A stretch of DNA of 40,054 nucleotides from NCBI GenBank assembly GCA_025362315.1, contig JANYGP010000073.1:1-40054 (forward strand). Direction: 5' to 3'. This document shows, in pieces, positions 1 through 8,318 of the stretch (the first letter of the stretch is position 1; every line of letters begins with the position of its first letter). The notes under the pieces are model-generated. The model did no database searches, was not told the DNA's origin, and saw only the letters and a list, made by a program, of their open reading frames with translations. Source of the DNA: Polaromonas sp. Lineage in GTDB: Bacteria; Pseudomonadota; Gammaproteobacteria; Burkholderiales; Burkholderiaceae_C. The position numbers and the translations under genes are program-made.

Positions 1-495
1 GCGCAAGCACTCGTTCACAAACCACAAGTCATCGTGCTGGACGAGCCGACCGCAGGTGTTGATGTAGAACTGCGCCAAACGCTGTGGCAGTTCATTGCCA
101 AGCTCAACAAACAAGGCAGCACCGTGCTGCTGACAACCCACTACCTCGAAGAAGCCGAGGCGCTGTGTAGTCGTATCGCCATGCTCAAGCAGGGCAAGGT
201 AGTGGCACTGGCGCAAACATCTGAGCTGCTGAAAGCTGCATCATCGAATGTACTGCGCTTCAAGATTGACAGCGAGTTGCCCAAAGCGCTGGCCGACAAA
301 GCGCGCATCACCGGGCGCATTGTGCAGTTCCCCGCGCATAACGCGAATGAAATTGAGCAGTACCTGACTGCGATTCGTGAGGCGGGTTTGGTGGCTGAAG
401 ACGTGGAGATTCGCAAGGCTGATCTGGAGGATGTGTTTCTCGATGTCATGTCTGATAAATCAGAAAAATCTGGAATGGCAGAGGTGACGGCATGA
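1..495 (+). CDS. ABC transporter ATP-binding protein, 5'-truncated by window edge
   Basis: The frame is open from base 1, so only the C-terminal part is present. It begins just before the Walker B segment (VIVLDEP), followed by the D-loop (AGVD) and the switch histidine (LLTTHYLEEAE), which are standard for ABC ATPases. The first possible start at 34 (GTG) falls inside Walker B and cannot be the real start. The 3' end overlaps the next gene by 4 bases (ATGA), so the two are translated together as the ATPase and permease of one exporter of the YadG/YadH (ABC-2) type. The substrate cannot be read from the sequence. Family assignment is firm; specificity is unknown. Confidence 0.93.
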   Translation, partial: AQALVHKPQVIVLDEPTAGVDVELRQTLWQFIAKLNKQGSTVLLTTHYLEEAEALCSRIAMLKQGKVVALAQTSELLKAASSNVLRFKIDSELPKALADKARITGRIVQFPAHNANEIEQYLTAIREAGLVAEDVEIRKADLEDVFLDVMSDKSEKSGMAEVTA

Positions 496-1247
496 CAGGT
501 ATGCAAACACTTCTGTACAAAGAAACGCTGCGTTTCTGGAAAGTCGGCTTTCAAACCGTGGGTGCGCCAGTACTAACAGCTGTGATGTACATGCTGATTT
601 TTGGGCATGTGCTGGAGGGCCAGGTCAAGGTGTATGGCACGGTCAATTACATCGCCTTTCTGGTGCCAGGCCTGGTGATGATGAGCGTGCTGCAAAACGC
701 TTTTGCCAACAGTTCATCGTCACTGATTCAAAGCAAAATCATGGGCAGCCTGGTGTTTGTGCTGCTCACGCCGCTGTCGCACTGGCACTGGTTTTTCGCC
801 TATGTAGGCGCTGCCATTGCACGTGGTTTGCTGGTGGGTACAGGCGTATTTGTCGTGACAGCGTACTTTGGCCGGCCAGACTTTGCCTACCCGTTGTGGA
901 TTATGCTGTTTGCGGTGCTGGGTGCAGCCATGCTGGGGGCACTGGGTGTGATTGCTGGCTTGTGGTCAGACAAATTCGATCAGATGGCGGCGTTTCAAAA
1001 CTTCGTCATCATGCCGATGACGTTTTTAAGCGGCGTGTTTTATTCGATTCATTCACTGCCACCGTTCTGGCAAACCGTCAGCCACCTGAATCCGTTTTTC
1101 TACATGATTGATGGCTTCAGGTACGGGTTTTTTGGCGTGAGTGATGTGTCACCGTGGCTCAGCTTGGGCATTGTCTCAACTGCGCTCATCGTCGTCAGCG
1201 CAATTGCGGTGAACATGCTGCGCACCGGCTACAAGATTCGCCACTAA
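492..1247 (+). CDS. ABC-2 type transporter permease (YadH-like)
   Basis: This 251-residue protein is an integral membrane permease and the partner of the ATPase that ends inside its start codon. It shows about six hydrophobic segments, starting near residue 25, and the late motif MTFLSGVFYSIHSLP followed by NPFFYMIDGFRYGF, typical of ABC-2 permeases. Length is normal for the family (about 255). It sits ahead of an ibaG-like gene and murA, an order common in proteobacteria near cell-envelope lipid transport genes, so an envelope-related export role is possible, but that is inference. Confidence 0.92.
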   Translation: MTGMQTLLYKETLRFWKVGFQTVGAPVLTAVMYMLIFGHVLEGQVKVYGTVNYIAFLVPGLVMMSVLQNAFANSSSSLIQSKIMGSLVFVLLTPLSHWHWFFAYVGAAIARGLLVGTGVFVVTAYFGRPDFAYPLWIMLFAVLGAAMLGALGVIAGLWSDKFDQMAAFQNFVIMPMTFLSGVFYSIHSLPPFWQTVSHLNPFFYMIDGFRYGFFGVSDVSPWLSLGIVSTALIVVSAIAVNMLRTGYKIRH

Positions 1248-1260
1248 AAGAAAATTAAAC

Positions 1261-1506
1261 ATGACCAGCGAAGAACTCCAATCCATCATTGCCAGCGGCT
1301 TGCCGTGCGAGCACATTGAGCTTTCAGGCGACGGCCAGCACTGGTACGCCACGATTGTTTCCAGCGCCTTTGAAGGCCAGCGCCTGATTCAGCGGCACCA
1401 AAAAGTCTACGCCACGCTGGGCGGCCGTATACAAACCAATGAGGTGCATGCGCTGTCGATGAAAACATTTACGCCTGCTGAGTGGGCAAGCAACCCTTCG
1501 AACTAA
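1261..1506 (+). CDS. ibaG: BolA/IbaG family protein
   Basis: This 81-residue protein matches the compact BolA-like fold: an N-terminal helix (EELQSIIASGLP), a central strand pair ending in HWYATIVSSAFEG, and the RLIQRHQKVYATLGG helix with the invariant RHQKVY core. The position directly before murA is the same as that of ibaG (yrbA) in other proteobacteria, which supports IbaG over BolA itself. Family members pair with monothiol glutaredoxins in iron-sulfur handling; a CGFS glutaredoxin gene lies at 21313 in this window, though a partnership is only inferred. The gene starts 13 bases after the permease stop and is probably in the same operon. Confidence 0.88.
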   Translation: MTSEELQSIIASGLPCEHIELSGDGQHWYATIVSSAFEGQRLIQRHQKVYATLGGRIQTNEVHALSMKTFTPAEWASNPSN

Positions 1507-1520
1507 TTTTCAATTAAATC

Positions 1521-2795
1521 ATGGACAAGTTACTTATCAAGGGCGGCAAAACACTGAACGGCACCGTCACCATTTCAGGCGCTAAAAACGCAGCGCTGCC
1601 AGAGCTGTGTGCCGCGCTGCTGACGGCTGATACGGTTACGCTGGAGAACGTACCCGGTTTGCAAGACGTGTCCACCATGCTCAAGCTGATCCGCAACATG
1701 GGTGTGACAGCAGAGCGCAACAAGGATGTGCCCAGCACCGTCACCATCAATGCAGGCAGTTTGACCTCTCCTGAAGCACCGTATGAGCTGGTCAAAACCA
1801 TGCGCGCATCGGTGCTGGCGCTGGGCCCCTTGCTGGGCCGTTTTGGTGAAGCCACCGTGTCCTTGCCCGGCGGCTGCGCCATTGGCTCGCGCCCGGTGGA
1901 CCAGCACATCAAAGGCATGCAGGCCATGGGCGCTGAGATTGTGGTTGAGCACGGCTACATGATTGCCAGGCTGCCCCAAGGCAGAACGCGCCTCAAGGGG
2001 TGCAGCATCACTACCGATATGGTGACGGTCACCGGCACTGAAAACTTTTTGATGGCGGCCAGCCTGGCTGAAGGCGAAACAATTTTAGAAAACGCGGCGC
2101 AAGAACCCGAGATTGGCGACCTGGCTGAAATGCTCATCAAGATGGGCGCAAAAATTGAAGGCCACGGCACGCGCCGCATCCGCATTCAGGGCGTTGAGCG
2201 TTTGTACGGTTGCACCCATCAGGTGGTGGCCGACCGGATTGAGACCGGAACCTTCCTGTGCGCCGTAGCCGCTACCGGTGGTGACGTGACGCTGCTGCAC
2301 GCCAGAGCCGACCATCAGGACGCGCTGGTTGACAAGCTGCGTGAAGCAGGCGCAACTGTCACGGCCATTGATGGCGGCATGCGTATCCAGTCCCAGGGCC
2401 GATTGAAAGCCCAGTCGTTTCGCACGACTGAATACCCCGGTTTTGCCACTGACATGCAGGCGCAATTCATGGCGCTCAATGCGGTGTCGCATGGTGCGGC
2501 CACAGTGACCGAAACTATTTTTGAAAACCGTTTCATGCACGTCAATGAAATGGTGCGCCTGGGTGCCAAAATCCAGATTGAAGGCAAAGTCGCTGTCATG
2601 GAAGGCGTTGAAAAATTGTCTGGCGCGACGGTGATGGCTACGGATTTGCGTGCCTCAGCCAGCCTGGTGATCGCTGGCCTGGTGGCCGATGGCGAAACGC
2701 TGATTGACCGCATTTACCACCTGGACAGGGGCTATGACCAGATGGAAGCGAAGCTTCGCGGTATAGGCGCTGATATCGAAAGGGTCAAGTCATGA
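1521..2795 (+). CDS. murA: UDP-N-acetylglucosamine 1-carboxyvinyltransferase
   Basis: MurA transfers enolpyruvate from PEP to UDP-GlcNAc, the first committed step of peptidoglycan synthesis, in the cytoplasm. The 424-residue length is normal. The N-terminus has the family signature ([20 protein letters not shown]) and the loop around Cys119 ([16 protein letters not shown]) carries the catalytic cysteine that fosfomycin alkylates in this family. The C-terminus ([19 protein letters not shown]) is also standard. It follows ibaG by 14 bases and its stop codon overlaps a tiny ORF leading into hisG, so it is probably co-transcribed with the first his genes. Confidence 0.97.
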   Translation: MDKLLIKGGKTLNGTVTISGAKNAALPELCAALLTADTVTLENVPGLQDVSTMLKLIRNMGVTAERNKDVPSTVTINAGSLTSPEAPYELVKTMRASVLALGPLLGRFGEATVSLPGGCAIGSRPVDQHIKGMQAMGAEIVVEHGYMIARLPQGRTRLKGCSITTDMVTVTGTENFLMAASLAEGETILENAAQEPEIGDLAEMLIKMGAKIEGHGTRRIRIQGVERLYGCTHQVVADRIETGTFLCAVAATGGDVTLLHARADHQDALVDKLREAGATVTAIDGGMRIQSQGRLKAQSFRTTEYPGFATDMQAQFMALNAVSHGAATVTETIFENRFMHVNEMVRLGAKIQIEGKVAVMEGVEKLSGATVMATDLRASASLVIAGLVADGETLIDRIYHLDRGYDQMEAKLRGIGADIERVKS

Positions 2796-2827
2796 TCACC
2801 ATTGAAAGACTGGAGGCGCAATCGTGA
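2792..2827 (+). other. 11-codon mini-ORF bridging murA and hisG
   Basis: An ATG overlaps the murA stop as ATGA, and its 11-codon frame ([11 protein letters not shown]) ends in a TGA that overlaps the hisG GTG start as GTGA. The hisG Shine-Dalgarno GGAGG (2812-2816) lies inside it. It carries no histidine codons, so it is not a classical his leader peptide. The most economical reading is a device for passing ribosomes from murA to hisG, or simply a chance frame. Confidence 0.35.
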
Positions 2828-3462
2828 TAACGATCGCTTTGTCCAAAGGACGAATCTTCGATGACATTTTGCCGCTGCTCAAAAGCGCAGGCATTGAGGT
2901 GCTGGACGACCCGGACAAGTCGCGTAAGCTGATTCTCGACACCAACCAGCCCGACGTACGCGTGCTGCTGGTGCGTGCCACCGATGTACCCACCTATGTG
3001 CAGTACGGCGGTGCCGACATGGGCGTGGTCGGTAAAGACACGCTGCTGGAGTCAGGAACACAGGGCCTGTATCAGCCGCTGGATTTGCAAATTGCCAAAT
3101 GCCGCATCAGCGTGGCCGTGCGTGAAGGTTTTGACTATGCGGCTGCGATGAAGCAGGGCTCGCGCATGACAGTCGCCACCAAATACGTGGCGATTGCGCG
3201 AGACTTTTTTGCGTCCAAAGGCGTGCACGTTGACTTGATCAAACTCTACGGCAGCATGGAGCTGGCACCGCTAACCGGGCTGGCCGACGCGATTGTGGAC
3301 TTGGTATCAACCGGCAACACCCTCAAGGCCAACCACCTGGTTGAAGTTGAACGCATCATGGACATCAGCTCGCACCTGGTGGTCAACCAGACGGCGCTGA
3401 AATTAAAGCAGGCGCCGATCCGAAAAATCATTGATGCGTTTGCCCTGGCTGTCAAAAAGTAA
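2824..3462 (+). CDS. hisG: ATP phosphoribosyltransferase, short form
   Basis: HisG joins ATP and PRPP, the first and feedback-controlled step of histidine synthesis. At 212 residues it is the short form lacking the C-terminal regulatory domain; such enzymes work with a HisZ subunit, which is not in this window and must lie elsewhere. The N-terminus ([13 protein letters not shown]) and the PRPP-site region ([19 protein letters not shown]) are typical. The GTG start is chosen because GGAGG lies 7 bases upstream and the family motif begins at residue 2. It is the first of nine his genes here. Confidence 0.96.
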   Translation: MITIALSKGRIFDDILPLLKSAGIEVLDDPDKSRKLILDTNQPDVRVLLVRATDVPTYVQYGGADMGVVGKDTLLESGTQGLYQPLDLQIAKCRISVAVREGFDYAAAMKQGSRMTVATKYVAIARDFFASKGVHVDLIKLYGSMELAPLTGLADAIVDLVSTGNTLKANHLVEVERIMDISSHLVVNQTALKLKQAPIRKIIDAFALAVKK

Positions 3463-3483
3463 ACTGAAAAATCAACAAACGCT

Positions 3484-4800
3484 ATGAATTTAGTAGCTGC
3501 TCCCGCCCGTATTTCAACAGCTTCAAGCACTTTTGAGACTGAATTTCAGGCGCGCTTGCATTGGTCAGCTGATACCGACGCCGCCATTGAGCAGCGTGTG
3601 GCCGACATTTTGGCGGACGTACAAAAGCGCGGCGACGCAGCAGTGCTTGATTACACCGCGCGGTTTGATGGGCTTGAGGTCGCATCCATGGCTGCGCTTG
3701 AGCTGACCCAAGCCGAACTCAAAGCCGCATTCGAGGCGATACCCGCTGCACAGCGCGACGCGCTTCAAGCGGCTGCCCAGCGGGTACGCACTTATCACGA
3801 AGCACAAAAGAAAGCCAACGGCCAAAGCTGGCAATACCGCGACGCAGACGGCACGCTGCTGGGCCAAAAAGTCACGCCACTAGACCGCGTGGGCATTTAC
3901 GTGCCGGGTGGCAAGGCCGCGTACCCGTCGTCAGTGTTGATGAACGCGATTCCCGCACACGTGGCGGGCGTAGGCGAAATCATCATGGTCGTGCCCACAC
4001 CAAAAGGTGAAAAAAACGCCTTGGTATTGGCAGCTGCTTATGTGGCTGGCGTCACGCGTGCCTTCACCATCGGTGGCGCACAAGCCGTTGCCGCATTGGC
4101 CTACGGCACGCAGACGGTGCCCAAAGTTGACAAAATCACCGGCCCTGGCAACGCCTATGTAGCCAGCGCCAAAAAACATGTGTTCGGTACAGTCGGCATC
4201 GACATGATCGCCGGGCCGTCTGAAATTTTGGTGCTAGCCGACGGCACCACGCCCGCCGACTGGGTGGCGATGGACTTGTTCAGCCAGGCCGAGCATGACG
4301 AGCTGGCGCAAAGCATTTTGCTGTGCCCTGATGCGGCGTACATTGATGCGGTGCAAGAAGCCATCAACCGCCTGCTGCCCACCATGCCGCGTGCCGCCAT
4401 CATCGCCAAGTCATTGACTAACCGAGGCGCGTTGATCCTGACCCGCAACATGCAGGAAGCCTGTGACATCAGCAACCGGATTGCGCCCGAGCACCTGGAA
4501 GTCAGCAGCCGTGACCCGCATCAGTGGGAGCCGTTGTTAAAACACGCAGGTGCCATCTTTTTGGGCGCTTACACCAGTGAATCACTGGGCGACTACTGCG
4601 CCGGCCCGAACCATGTGCTGCCCACCAGCGGCACCGCACGCTTTTCAAGCCCGCTGGGCGTGTACGACTTTCAAAAACGCAGCAGCATCATTGAAGTCAG
4701 CGAGCAGGGCGCGCAAGTGCTTGGCAAGATTGCAGCCGAGCTGGCGTATGGCGAGGGTTTGCAGGCGCATGCACGCGCAGCAGAGATGCGCTTTCGGTAG
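3484..4800 (+). CDS. hisD: Histidinol dehydrogenase
   Basis: HisD carries out the last two oxidations of histidine synthesis, L-histidinol to L-histidine, using NAD and a zinc ion. The 438 residues cover the whole family: [17 protein letters not shown] near residue 137, the [12 protein letters not shown] nucleotide region, the QAEHDE zinc-ligand segment, the APEHLEV catalytic motif, and [19 protein letters not shown] near the end. The C-terminus (AAEMRFR) lies in the first unit of a 28-bp tandem repeat that extends past the stop. The next gene on the same strand belongs to an accessory insert, so hisD is separated from hisC by about 3.9 kb. Confidence 0.97.
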   Translation: MNLVAAPARISTASSTFETEFQARLHWSADTDAAIEQRVADILADVQKRGDAAVLDYTARFDGLEVASMAALELTQAELKAAFEAIPAAQRDALQAAAQRVRTYHEAQKKANGQSWQYRDADGTLLGQKVTPLDRVGIYVPGGKAAYPSSVLMNAIPAHVAGVGEIIMVVPTPKGEKNALVLAAAYVAGVTRAFTIGGAQAVAALAYGTQTVPKVDKITGPGNAYVASAKKHVFGTVGIDMIAGPSEILVLADGTTPADWVAMDLFSQAEHDELAQSILLCPDAAYIDAVQEAINRLLPTMPRAAIIAKSLTNRGALILTRNMQEACDISNRIAPEHLEVSSRDPHQWEPLLKHAGAIFLGAYTSESLGDYCAGPNHVLPTSGTARFSSPLGVYDFQKRSSIIEVSEQGAQVLGKIAAELAYGEGLQAHARAAEMRFR

Positions 4801-4860
4801 TTTTGCAGCAGAGATGCGCTTTCGGTAGTTTTGCAGCAAAGATGTGCTTTCGGTAGTGTT
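4777..4860 (+). repeat. Three 28-bp tandem copies of the hisD 3' end, including its stop codon
   Basis: Units lie at 4777-4804, 4805-4832 and 4833-4860. The first two are identical; the third differs at a few positions. Unit 1 encodes the final residues and TAG stop of hisD, so units 2 and 3 are downstream copies of that gene tail, including the string GATGCGCTTTCGGTAG. Since 28 is not a multiple of 3, the copies do not extend the reading frame. They mark the left border of the accessory insert and may reflect slippage or an insertion event. Confidence 0.93.
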
Positions 4861-4897
4861 TCAGAGCAGATGAGGCTAAAGCCATTGTGAGTTTAAC

Positions 4898-4932
4898 TTT
4901 GCTATTTCAAGATTCAATCTTGAAATAGCAAA
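4898..4932 (+). repeat. Perfect 35-bp palindrome (17-1-17) ending at the ATG of the ATPase gene
   Basis: The left arm TTTGCTATTTCAAGATT (4898-4914) is matched without error by its reverse complement at 4916-4932, around a single C at 4915. The right arm ends on the base before the start codon at 4933, in the place where a ribosome-binding site would be. In RNA the whole leader could fold into one hairpin; in DNA it could be an operator or a recombination site. There is no T-tract on the + side that would make it an ordinary terminator for hisD. Confidence 0.92.
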
Positions 4933-6099
4933 ATGTCTGATTTTTATCCCCGGTCTTCTTATGACTTACTGGCTCAAGCGCTGCGGGACTGTCCTGTTGT
5001 GGCGGTTACCGGCTCACGTCAATCGGACAAATCGACGCTGCTCAAGACAGCATTGAGCCATTGGCCCATCGTCTCGCTTGAAGATCTGGACTTGCGTGAG
5101 TTTGCGCAGCGCGATGCACGGGCTTTTTTAAAACAATACCCGCCGCCACGCATCATTGATGAGGCGCAGCGTGTTCCGGACTTGTTTTCATACATCCAGA
5201 CGGCAGTTGGTACCTCTGGCAAGATGGGTCAGTATGTGTTGTCTGGCTCGCTGCACTTTTCACGCCTGGCAGGCGTTACCCAAAGCCTTGCGGGGCGGGC
5301 CAGTTTGATAGAACTGCACCCGCTCAGGCTCAAAGAGCTGAAGGATGCTGGCGACATGCCCACATCGATTGATGCTTTGATGTGGATGGGCGGCTACCCA
5401 GCGGTACATGCACGCAAGCTAAATCCGCAACGCTTTTATGCCGATTACGTTGCCAGTTATATCGAACGCGACGTACGCAGCTTGTCCGCCGTGCGAGACC
5501 TGGACAATTTCCAGCGCTTTATGCGTTTGTGTGCTGCGCGTACCGGGCAACTTCTTAACCTAAACAGCCTTGCCAATGACTGCGGCATTGCCCAGCCAAC
5601 GGCCAACGCGTGGATGAATTTGCTCGAAGCCTCCTACGTGGTCAAACGCATCGCGCCGTATTACCGCAACTTTGGCAAGCGGCTGGTCAAGGCACCCAAA
5701 CTTTATTTTCTGGACACCGGTTTGTGCGCCTGGTTGCTCGGCATCACCAGCGAGAAAGACCTGTCGACGCACTCCGCGCGCGGTGCGCTGTTTGAAACCT
5801 GGGCTGTGACCGAGGCATTAAAGTGGCGTGCAGTGCGCGGTGACAGGCAGCCCGTTTATTTTTGGCGTGACAACATCGGCAACGAGATTGATCTGCTGCT
5901 GGAGCAGGGCGGCGGCATCACGCTGGTAGAAGTTAAATCTGGTCAAACTTATCAGGATGAATGGCAGCGCACTTTGCAGGTCGTAGAGCGGCATCTGGGT
6001 TTCGCAGCCCGCAAGGCAGTGCTTTATGGCGGTGATATGGCGCAAACCCGACAGGGTGTGCAGATTGTGCCGTGGCGAGACCTGCAGTGTGCAGATTAG
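4933..6099 (+). CDS. AAA+ ATPase with C-terminal DUF4143 domain; altered Walker A
   Basis: The 388-residue protein has the layout of the AAA_14/DUF4143 family: P-loop region near residues 22-36, a Walker B segment (RIIDEAQRVPDLFSYIQ), a sensor-like YVLSGSLHFSRLAGVTQSLAGR stretch, and a DUF4143 part ending in a nuclease-fold-like DNIGNEIDLLLE followed by LVEVKSG. Known relatives usually read GxRQxGK[ST] in the P-loop; here it is G27-S-R-Q-S-D-K-S34, with Asp (codon 5026-5028) where glycine is expected. That may impair nucleotide binding. No clear Shine-Dalgarno is visible because a palindrome fills the leader. The family's biological role is poorly defined. It ends in a 4-base convergent overlap with the next gene. 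Confidence 0.88.
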   Translation: MSDFYPRSSYDLLAQALRDCPVVAVTGSRQSDKSTLLKTALSHWPIVSLEDLDLREFAQRDARAFLKQYPPPRIIDEAQRVPDLFSYIQTAVGTSGKMGQYVLSGSLHFSRLAGVTQSLAGRASLIELHPLRLKELKDAGDMPTSIDALMWMGGYPAVHARKLNPQRFYADYVASYIERDVRSLSAVRDLDNFQRFMRLCAARTGQLLNLNSLANDCGIAQPTANAWMNLLEASYVVKRIAPYYRNFGKRLVKAPKLYFLDTGLCAWLLGITSEKDLSTHSARGALFETWAVTEALKWRAVRGDRQPVYFWRDNIGNEIDLLLEQGGGITLVEVKSGQTYQDEWQRTLQVVERHLGFAARKAVLYGGDMAQTRQGVQIVPWRDLQCAD

Positions 6100-6527
6100 T
6101 TTTTGATTGGCTTTAAAGCGCCACGAGGCGCCGATGCTTTTGGCTTGGCGGGTGACTCAATACGCGGTTTGGCCAAGCTCTTGCTGACCCGTGCCCGCAA
6201 AGCACAACTCAGTGCAAGCGCTGCCCAGTGCCGCATGGCATCGGGTGAGTCCATCGCCTCTTCCGGGCTGCTGAAGTAATTCATCGAACGCGGAATACCT
6301 TTTGCTTGATAAGAAAATATCTTGCAACCCTCTGCCTCATATTGGCTGCGCGCAATGTCGTCACCCTTGAGCCACAGCTTTTCGCCATCCCCCAAGTCAG
6401 CAAGGATTGCAATTGTCAGCCCGTCGGTGCTGATGCTGAAGCCGCCGAACATGCGTTTAGCCACGCACCGGCCCGCGCTTGCCAGCAAGTCACAGCAGTA
6501 GTGGGCGAAATCGGTGTTGGCGGGCAT
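6096..6527 (-). CDS. TfoX N-terminal domain protein
   Basis: This 143-residue protein has the TfoX-N fold signature: an N-terminal helix, then CVAKRMFGGFSISTDGLTIAIL and a WLKGDD segment, with a lysine/proline-rich tail. Full TfoX/Sxy also has a C-terminal domain, which is absent, so this is a stand-alone TfoX-N protein rather than a proven competence regulator. The ATG at 6527 is preferred; a longer frame from TTG at 6602 would overlap the MFS gene and adds residues unlike the family. It lies 52 bases downstream of the MFS stop and is likely co-transcribed with it. Confidence 0.8.
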   Translation of the reverse strand: MPANTDFAHYCCDLLASAGRCVAKRMFGGFSISTDGLTIAILADLGDGEKLWLKGDDIARSQYEAEGCKIFSYQAKGIPRSMNYFSSPEEAMDSPDAMRHWAALALSCALRARVSKSLAKPRIESPAKPKASAPRGALKPIKN

Positions 6528-6579
6528 GAACGCATTATGCGCACCGGTGATGTTGTTGCCATCGATCAGCTTCCAACTC

Positions 6580-7890
6580 TCAGCGCTTGCGTGTTGCTGC
6601 AAAGGTGATCAATGCGCCAGTCACCATTGACGCGGCCAGCACATAAAGTGCCAAGCGCGTGTTGCCTGTGGCGTCTTTGATCAGCCCCACCAGATAAGGA
6701 CTTAAAAAGCCCGCCAGATTGCCAATGGAGTTCACCAGCGCAATGCCAGCGGCTGCACTGGCACCAGTCAGGAAAGCAGTCGGCAGCGTCCAGAACACAG
6801 GCAGCACTGACAAAATACCCGCCGTTCCCAGAGTCAGCGCCATCATGCCCAGCACTGGCTGGTCATTGAACACACCGGCCATTACCAGACCCGCAGCGCC
6901 CAACAGTGCAGGCACCACCAAATGCCAGCGCCTTTCACTGTGCCGGTCAGAGCTTTGACCCACCAGCACCATGCACACTGCGGCTACGCCATACGGAATG
7001 GCACTTAACAGCCCGACAGTCATGATGTTTTGAACACCCAGATTCTTGATAAGCTGGGGCAACCAAAAGCTCACACCATACAAGCCCATGATGAAACAGA
7101 AGTACAGCGCTGACAACAGCAGCACCTGCGGGTTCGTCAGGGTTTGGCCGATAGTCATGTGCGTTTGCGACTGTTGCTCTGCCTGAATACTGGTCTGGAG
7201 AATGGCTTTTTCCGGCGGAGTCAGCCACTTGGCTTGGGCAATCGAATCGTCAAGGTAAAAGAGCACTGCAATGCCAATCAAAACACTTGGCACACCCTCC
7301 AGCAGAAAAAGCCATTGCCATCCGGCCCAGCCGTTGACACCTGCCAATGCTGTCATGATCCAGCCCGACAGAGGGCCACCTATCACGCCTGACATGGCAA
7401 TGGCAGTCATGAACAGCGCCACAATCCGGGCACGCTGCCGGGGCGGAAACCAATAGGTCAGGTACAAAATAATGCCTGGAAAAAACCCGGCCTCAGCCGC
7501 ACCCAGAAAAAACCGCAACACATAAAACATGGTCTCAGAAGTGACCAACATCATGCTGGCCGACAAAAAGCCCCAGGTCACCATGATCCGGGCTATCCAG
7601 CGCCGTGCGCCAGTGCGGTGCAATATCAGGTTGCTGGGTACTTCAAAAATAAAGTACCCAATAAAAAATATCCCCGCTCCCAGCCCATACGCCGCCTCAC
7701 TGAATTTGAGGTCGTTCAGCATCTGCAGTTTGGCAAAGCCAACGTTGACGCGGTCAAGGTAGGCAACGACGTAGCAGAGGAATAAAAATGGCACCAGTCG
7801 CCAGGTGACCTTGCGATAGGCCTCAGCCTGCTGGGCGCTGCTGGTCTGGGAGTTGGGCCTGATGCTGTCAGAAGAAGGTGTTGTGGCCAC
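6580..7890 (-). CDS. MFS transporter, anion:cation symporter (ACS) type
   Basis: The 436-residue protein has about twelve membrane segments. Its N-terminal half carries the ACS-family marks: YLDRVNVGFAKLQM after the first helix, GYFIFEVPSNLIL, the RFFLGAAEAGFFPG stretch, and the WFPPRQRAR loop. Carriers of this family move organic anions such as tartrate, phthalate or sugar acids with a cation; the substrate here is unknown. Start is GTG at 7890 with AAGGAG suitably placed upstream. It is on the opposite strand to the his genes and is an obvious newcomer to that cluster. Confidence 0.9.
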   Translation of the reverse strand: MATTPSSDSIRPNSQTSSAQQAEAYRKVTWRLVPFLFLCYVVAYLDRVNVGFAKLQMLNDLKFSEAAYGLGAGIFFIGYFIFEVPSNLILHRTGARRWIARIMVTWGFLSASMMLVTSETMFYVLRFFLGAAEAGFFPGIILYLTYWFPPRQRARIVALFMTAIAMSGVIGGPLSGWIMTALAGVNGWAGWQWLFLLEGVPSVLIGIAVLFYLDDSIAQAKWLTPPEKAILQTSIQAEQQSQTHMTIGQTLTNPQVLLLSALYFCFIMGLYGVSFWLPQLIKNLGVQNIMTVGLLSAIPYGVAAVCMVLVGQSSDRHSERRWHLVVPALLGAAGLVMAGVFNDQPVLGMMALTLGTAGILSVLPVFWTLPTAFLTGASAAAGIALVNSIGNLAGFLSPYLVGLIKDATGNTRLALYVLAASMVTGALITFAATRKR

Positions 7891-7988
7891 TTGTGTATCT
7901 CCTTGTCTGTTGGACGACCATGCAGTTCAAGCAACGCCTGAAACGGCTGAAAAGCATATGAAGATAAGCCAGGTGTGGTACTGCTCTA

Positions 7989-8002
7989 GTGACATAGATC
8001 AA
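7989..8002 (-). promoter_or_regulatory. Possible FNR/Anr-type half-conserved site upstream of the MFS gene
   Basis: The string GTGAC-atag-ATCAA has one perfect half of the FNR-type box TTGAT-N4-ATCAA and three of five bases in the other half. It lies about 100 bases upstream of the MFS start and about 80 upstream of the antitoxin start. With one degenerate half it may be chance. Confidence 0.2.
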
Positions 8003-8023
8003 ACAAGTTTGAAGTTTTCGCAA

Positions 8024-8048
8024 AAACCGGTGTAATTCACACGGGTTT
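8024..8048 (+). promoter_or_regulatory. Inverted repeat, candidate autoregulatory operator of the toxin-antitoxin pair
   Basis: Arms AAACCGGTGT (8024-8033) and ACACGGGTTT (8039-8048) pair at 9 of 10 positions around a 5-base centre. The element lies 33 bases upstream of the antitoxin start, just ahead of a possible -10 hexamer TATTAT (8069-8074). This is where ribbon-helix-helix antitoxins usually bind their own promoter. The operator function is inferred from position and symmetry. Confidence 0.5.
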
Positions 8049-8081
8049 CGTGTTGCACGGATTCAGTGTATTATTGGGGCC

Positions 8082-8318
8082 ATGAAAAACGTCACTATTA
8101 CCGTTGAAGAATCAGCACTGGAATGGGCCCGGATTGAAGCAGCCAAGCGCAACTCGAGTGTTTCCCGCCTTGTTGGGGAAATTCTGACTGAAAAGATGCG
8201 TCAAGAAGATGCTTATGCACAGGCCATGCGCAAGGCCATCAAGTTTGAATCCTGGGGAAAAAGTGATGGCAACTTTTTGACTCGAGACGAGATGTATGAG
8301 CGCACTGCTTTTCGTTGA
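8082..8318 (+). CDS. Ribbon-helix-helix type antitoxin
   Basis: The 78-residue protein opens with a short strand (KNVTITVEES) followed by two helices (LEWARIEAAKRN, then SVSRLVGEILTEKMRQ), the ribbon-helix-helix layout of antitoxins that bind DNA as dimers. The C-terminal half (about 45-78) would wrap the toxin. It overlaps the PIN toxin gene by 23 bases, the standard antitoxin-first order. No strong Shine-Dalgarno is seen; a -10-like TATTAT ends 7 bases before the ATG, so the message may have almost no leader. Confidence 0.8.
   Translation: MKNVTITVEESALEWARIEAAKRNSSVSRLVGEILTEKMRQEDAYAQAMRKAIKFESWGKSDGNFLTRDEMYERTAFR

Noticed and set aside
2792..2827. A his leader peptide for attenuation upstream of hisG
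   Set aside because: The only small frame here has no histidine codons and there is no terminator-antiterminator pair.
3484..3520. hisD start region resembles the interspersed repeat (TAGTAGCTGCTCCCGCCC)
   Set aside because: Only the core block is similar; the flanking blocks are missing and the encoded residues ([10 protein letters not shown]) look like normal HisD N-terminal sequence for this lineage.
6528..6602. Longer start of the TfoX-N gene from TTG at 6602
   Set aside because: It would overlap the MFS gene, the extra residues do not look like the family, and ATG 6527 gives the usual N-terminus.
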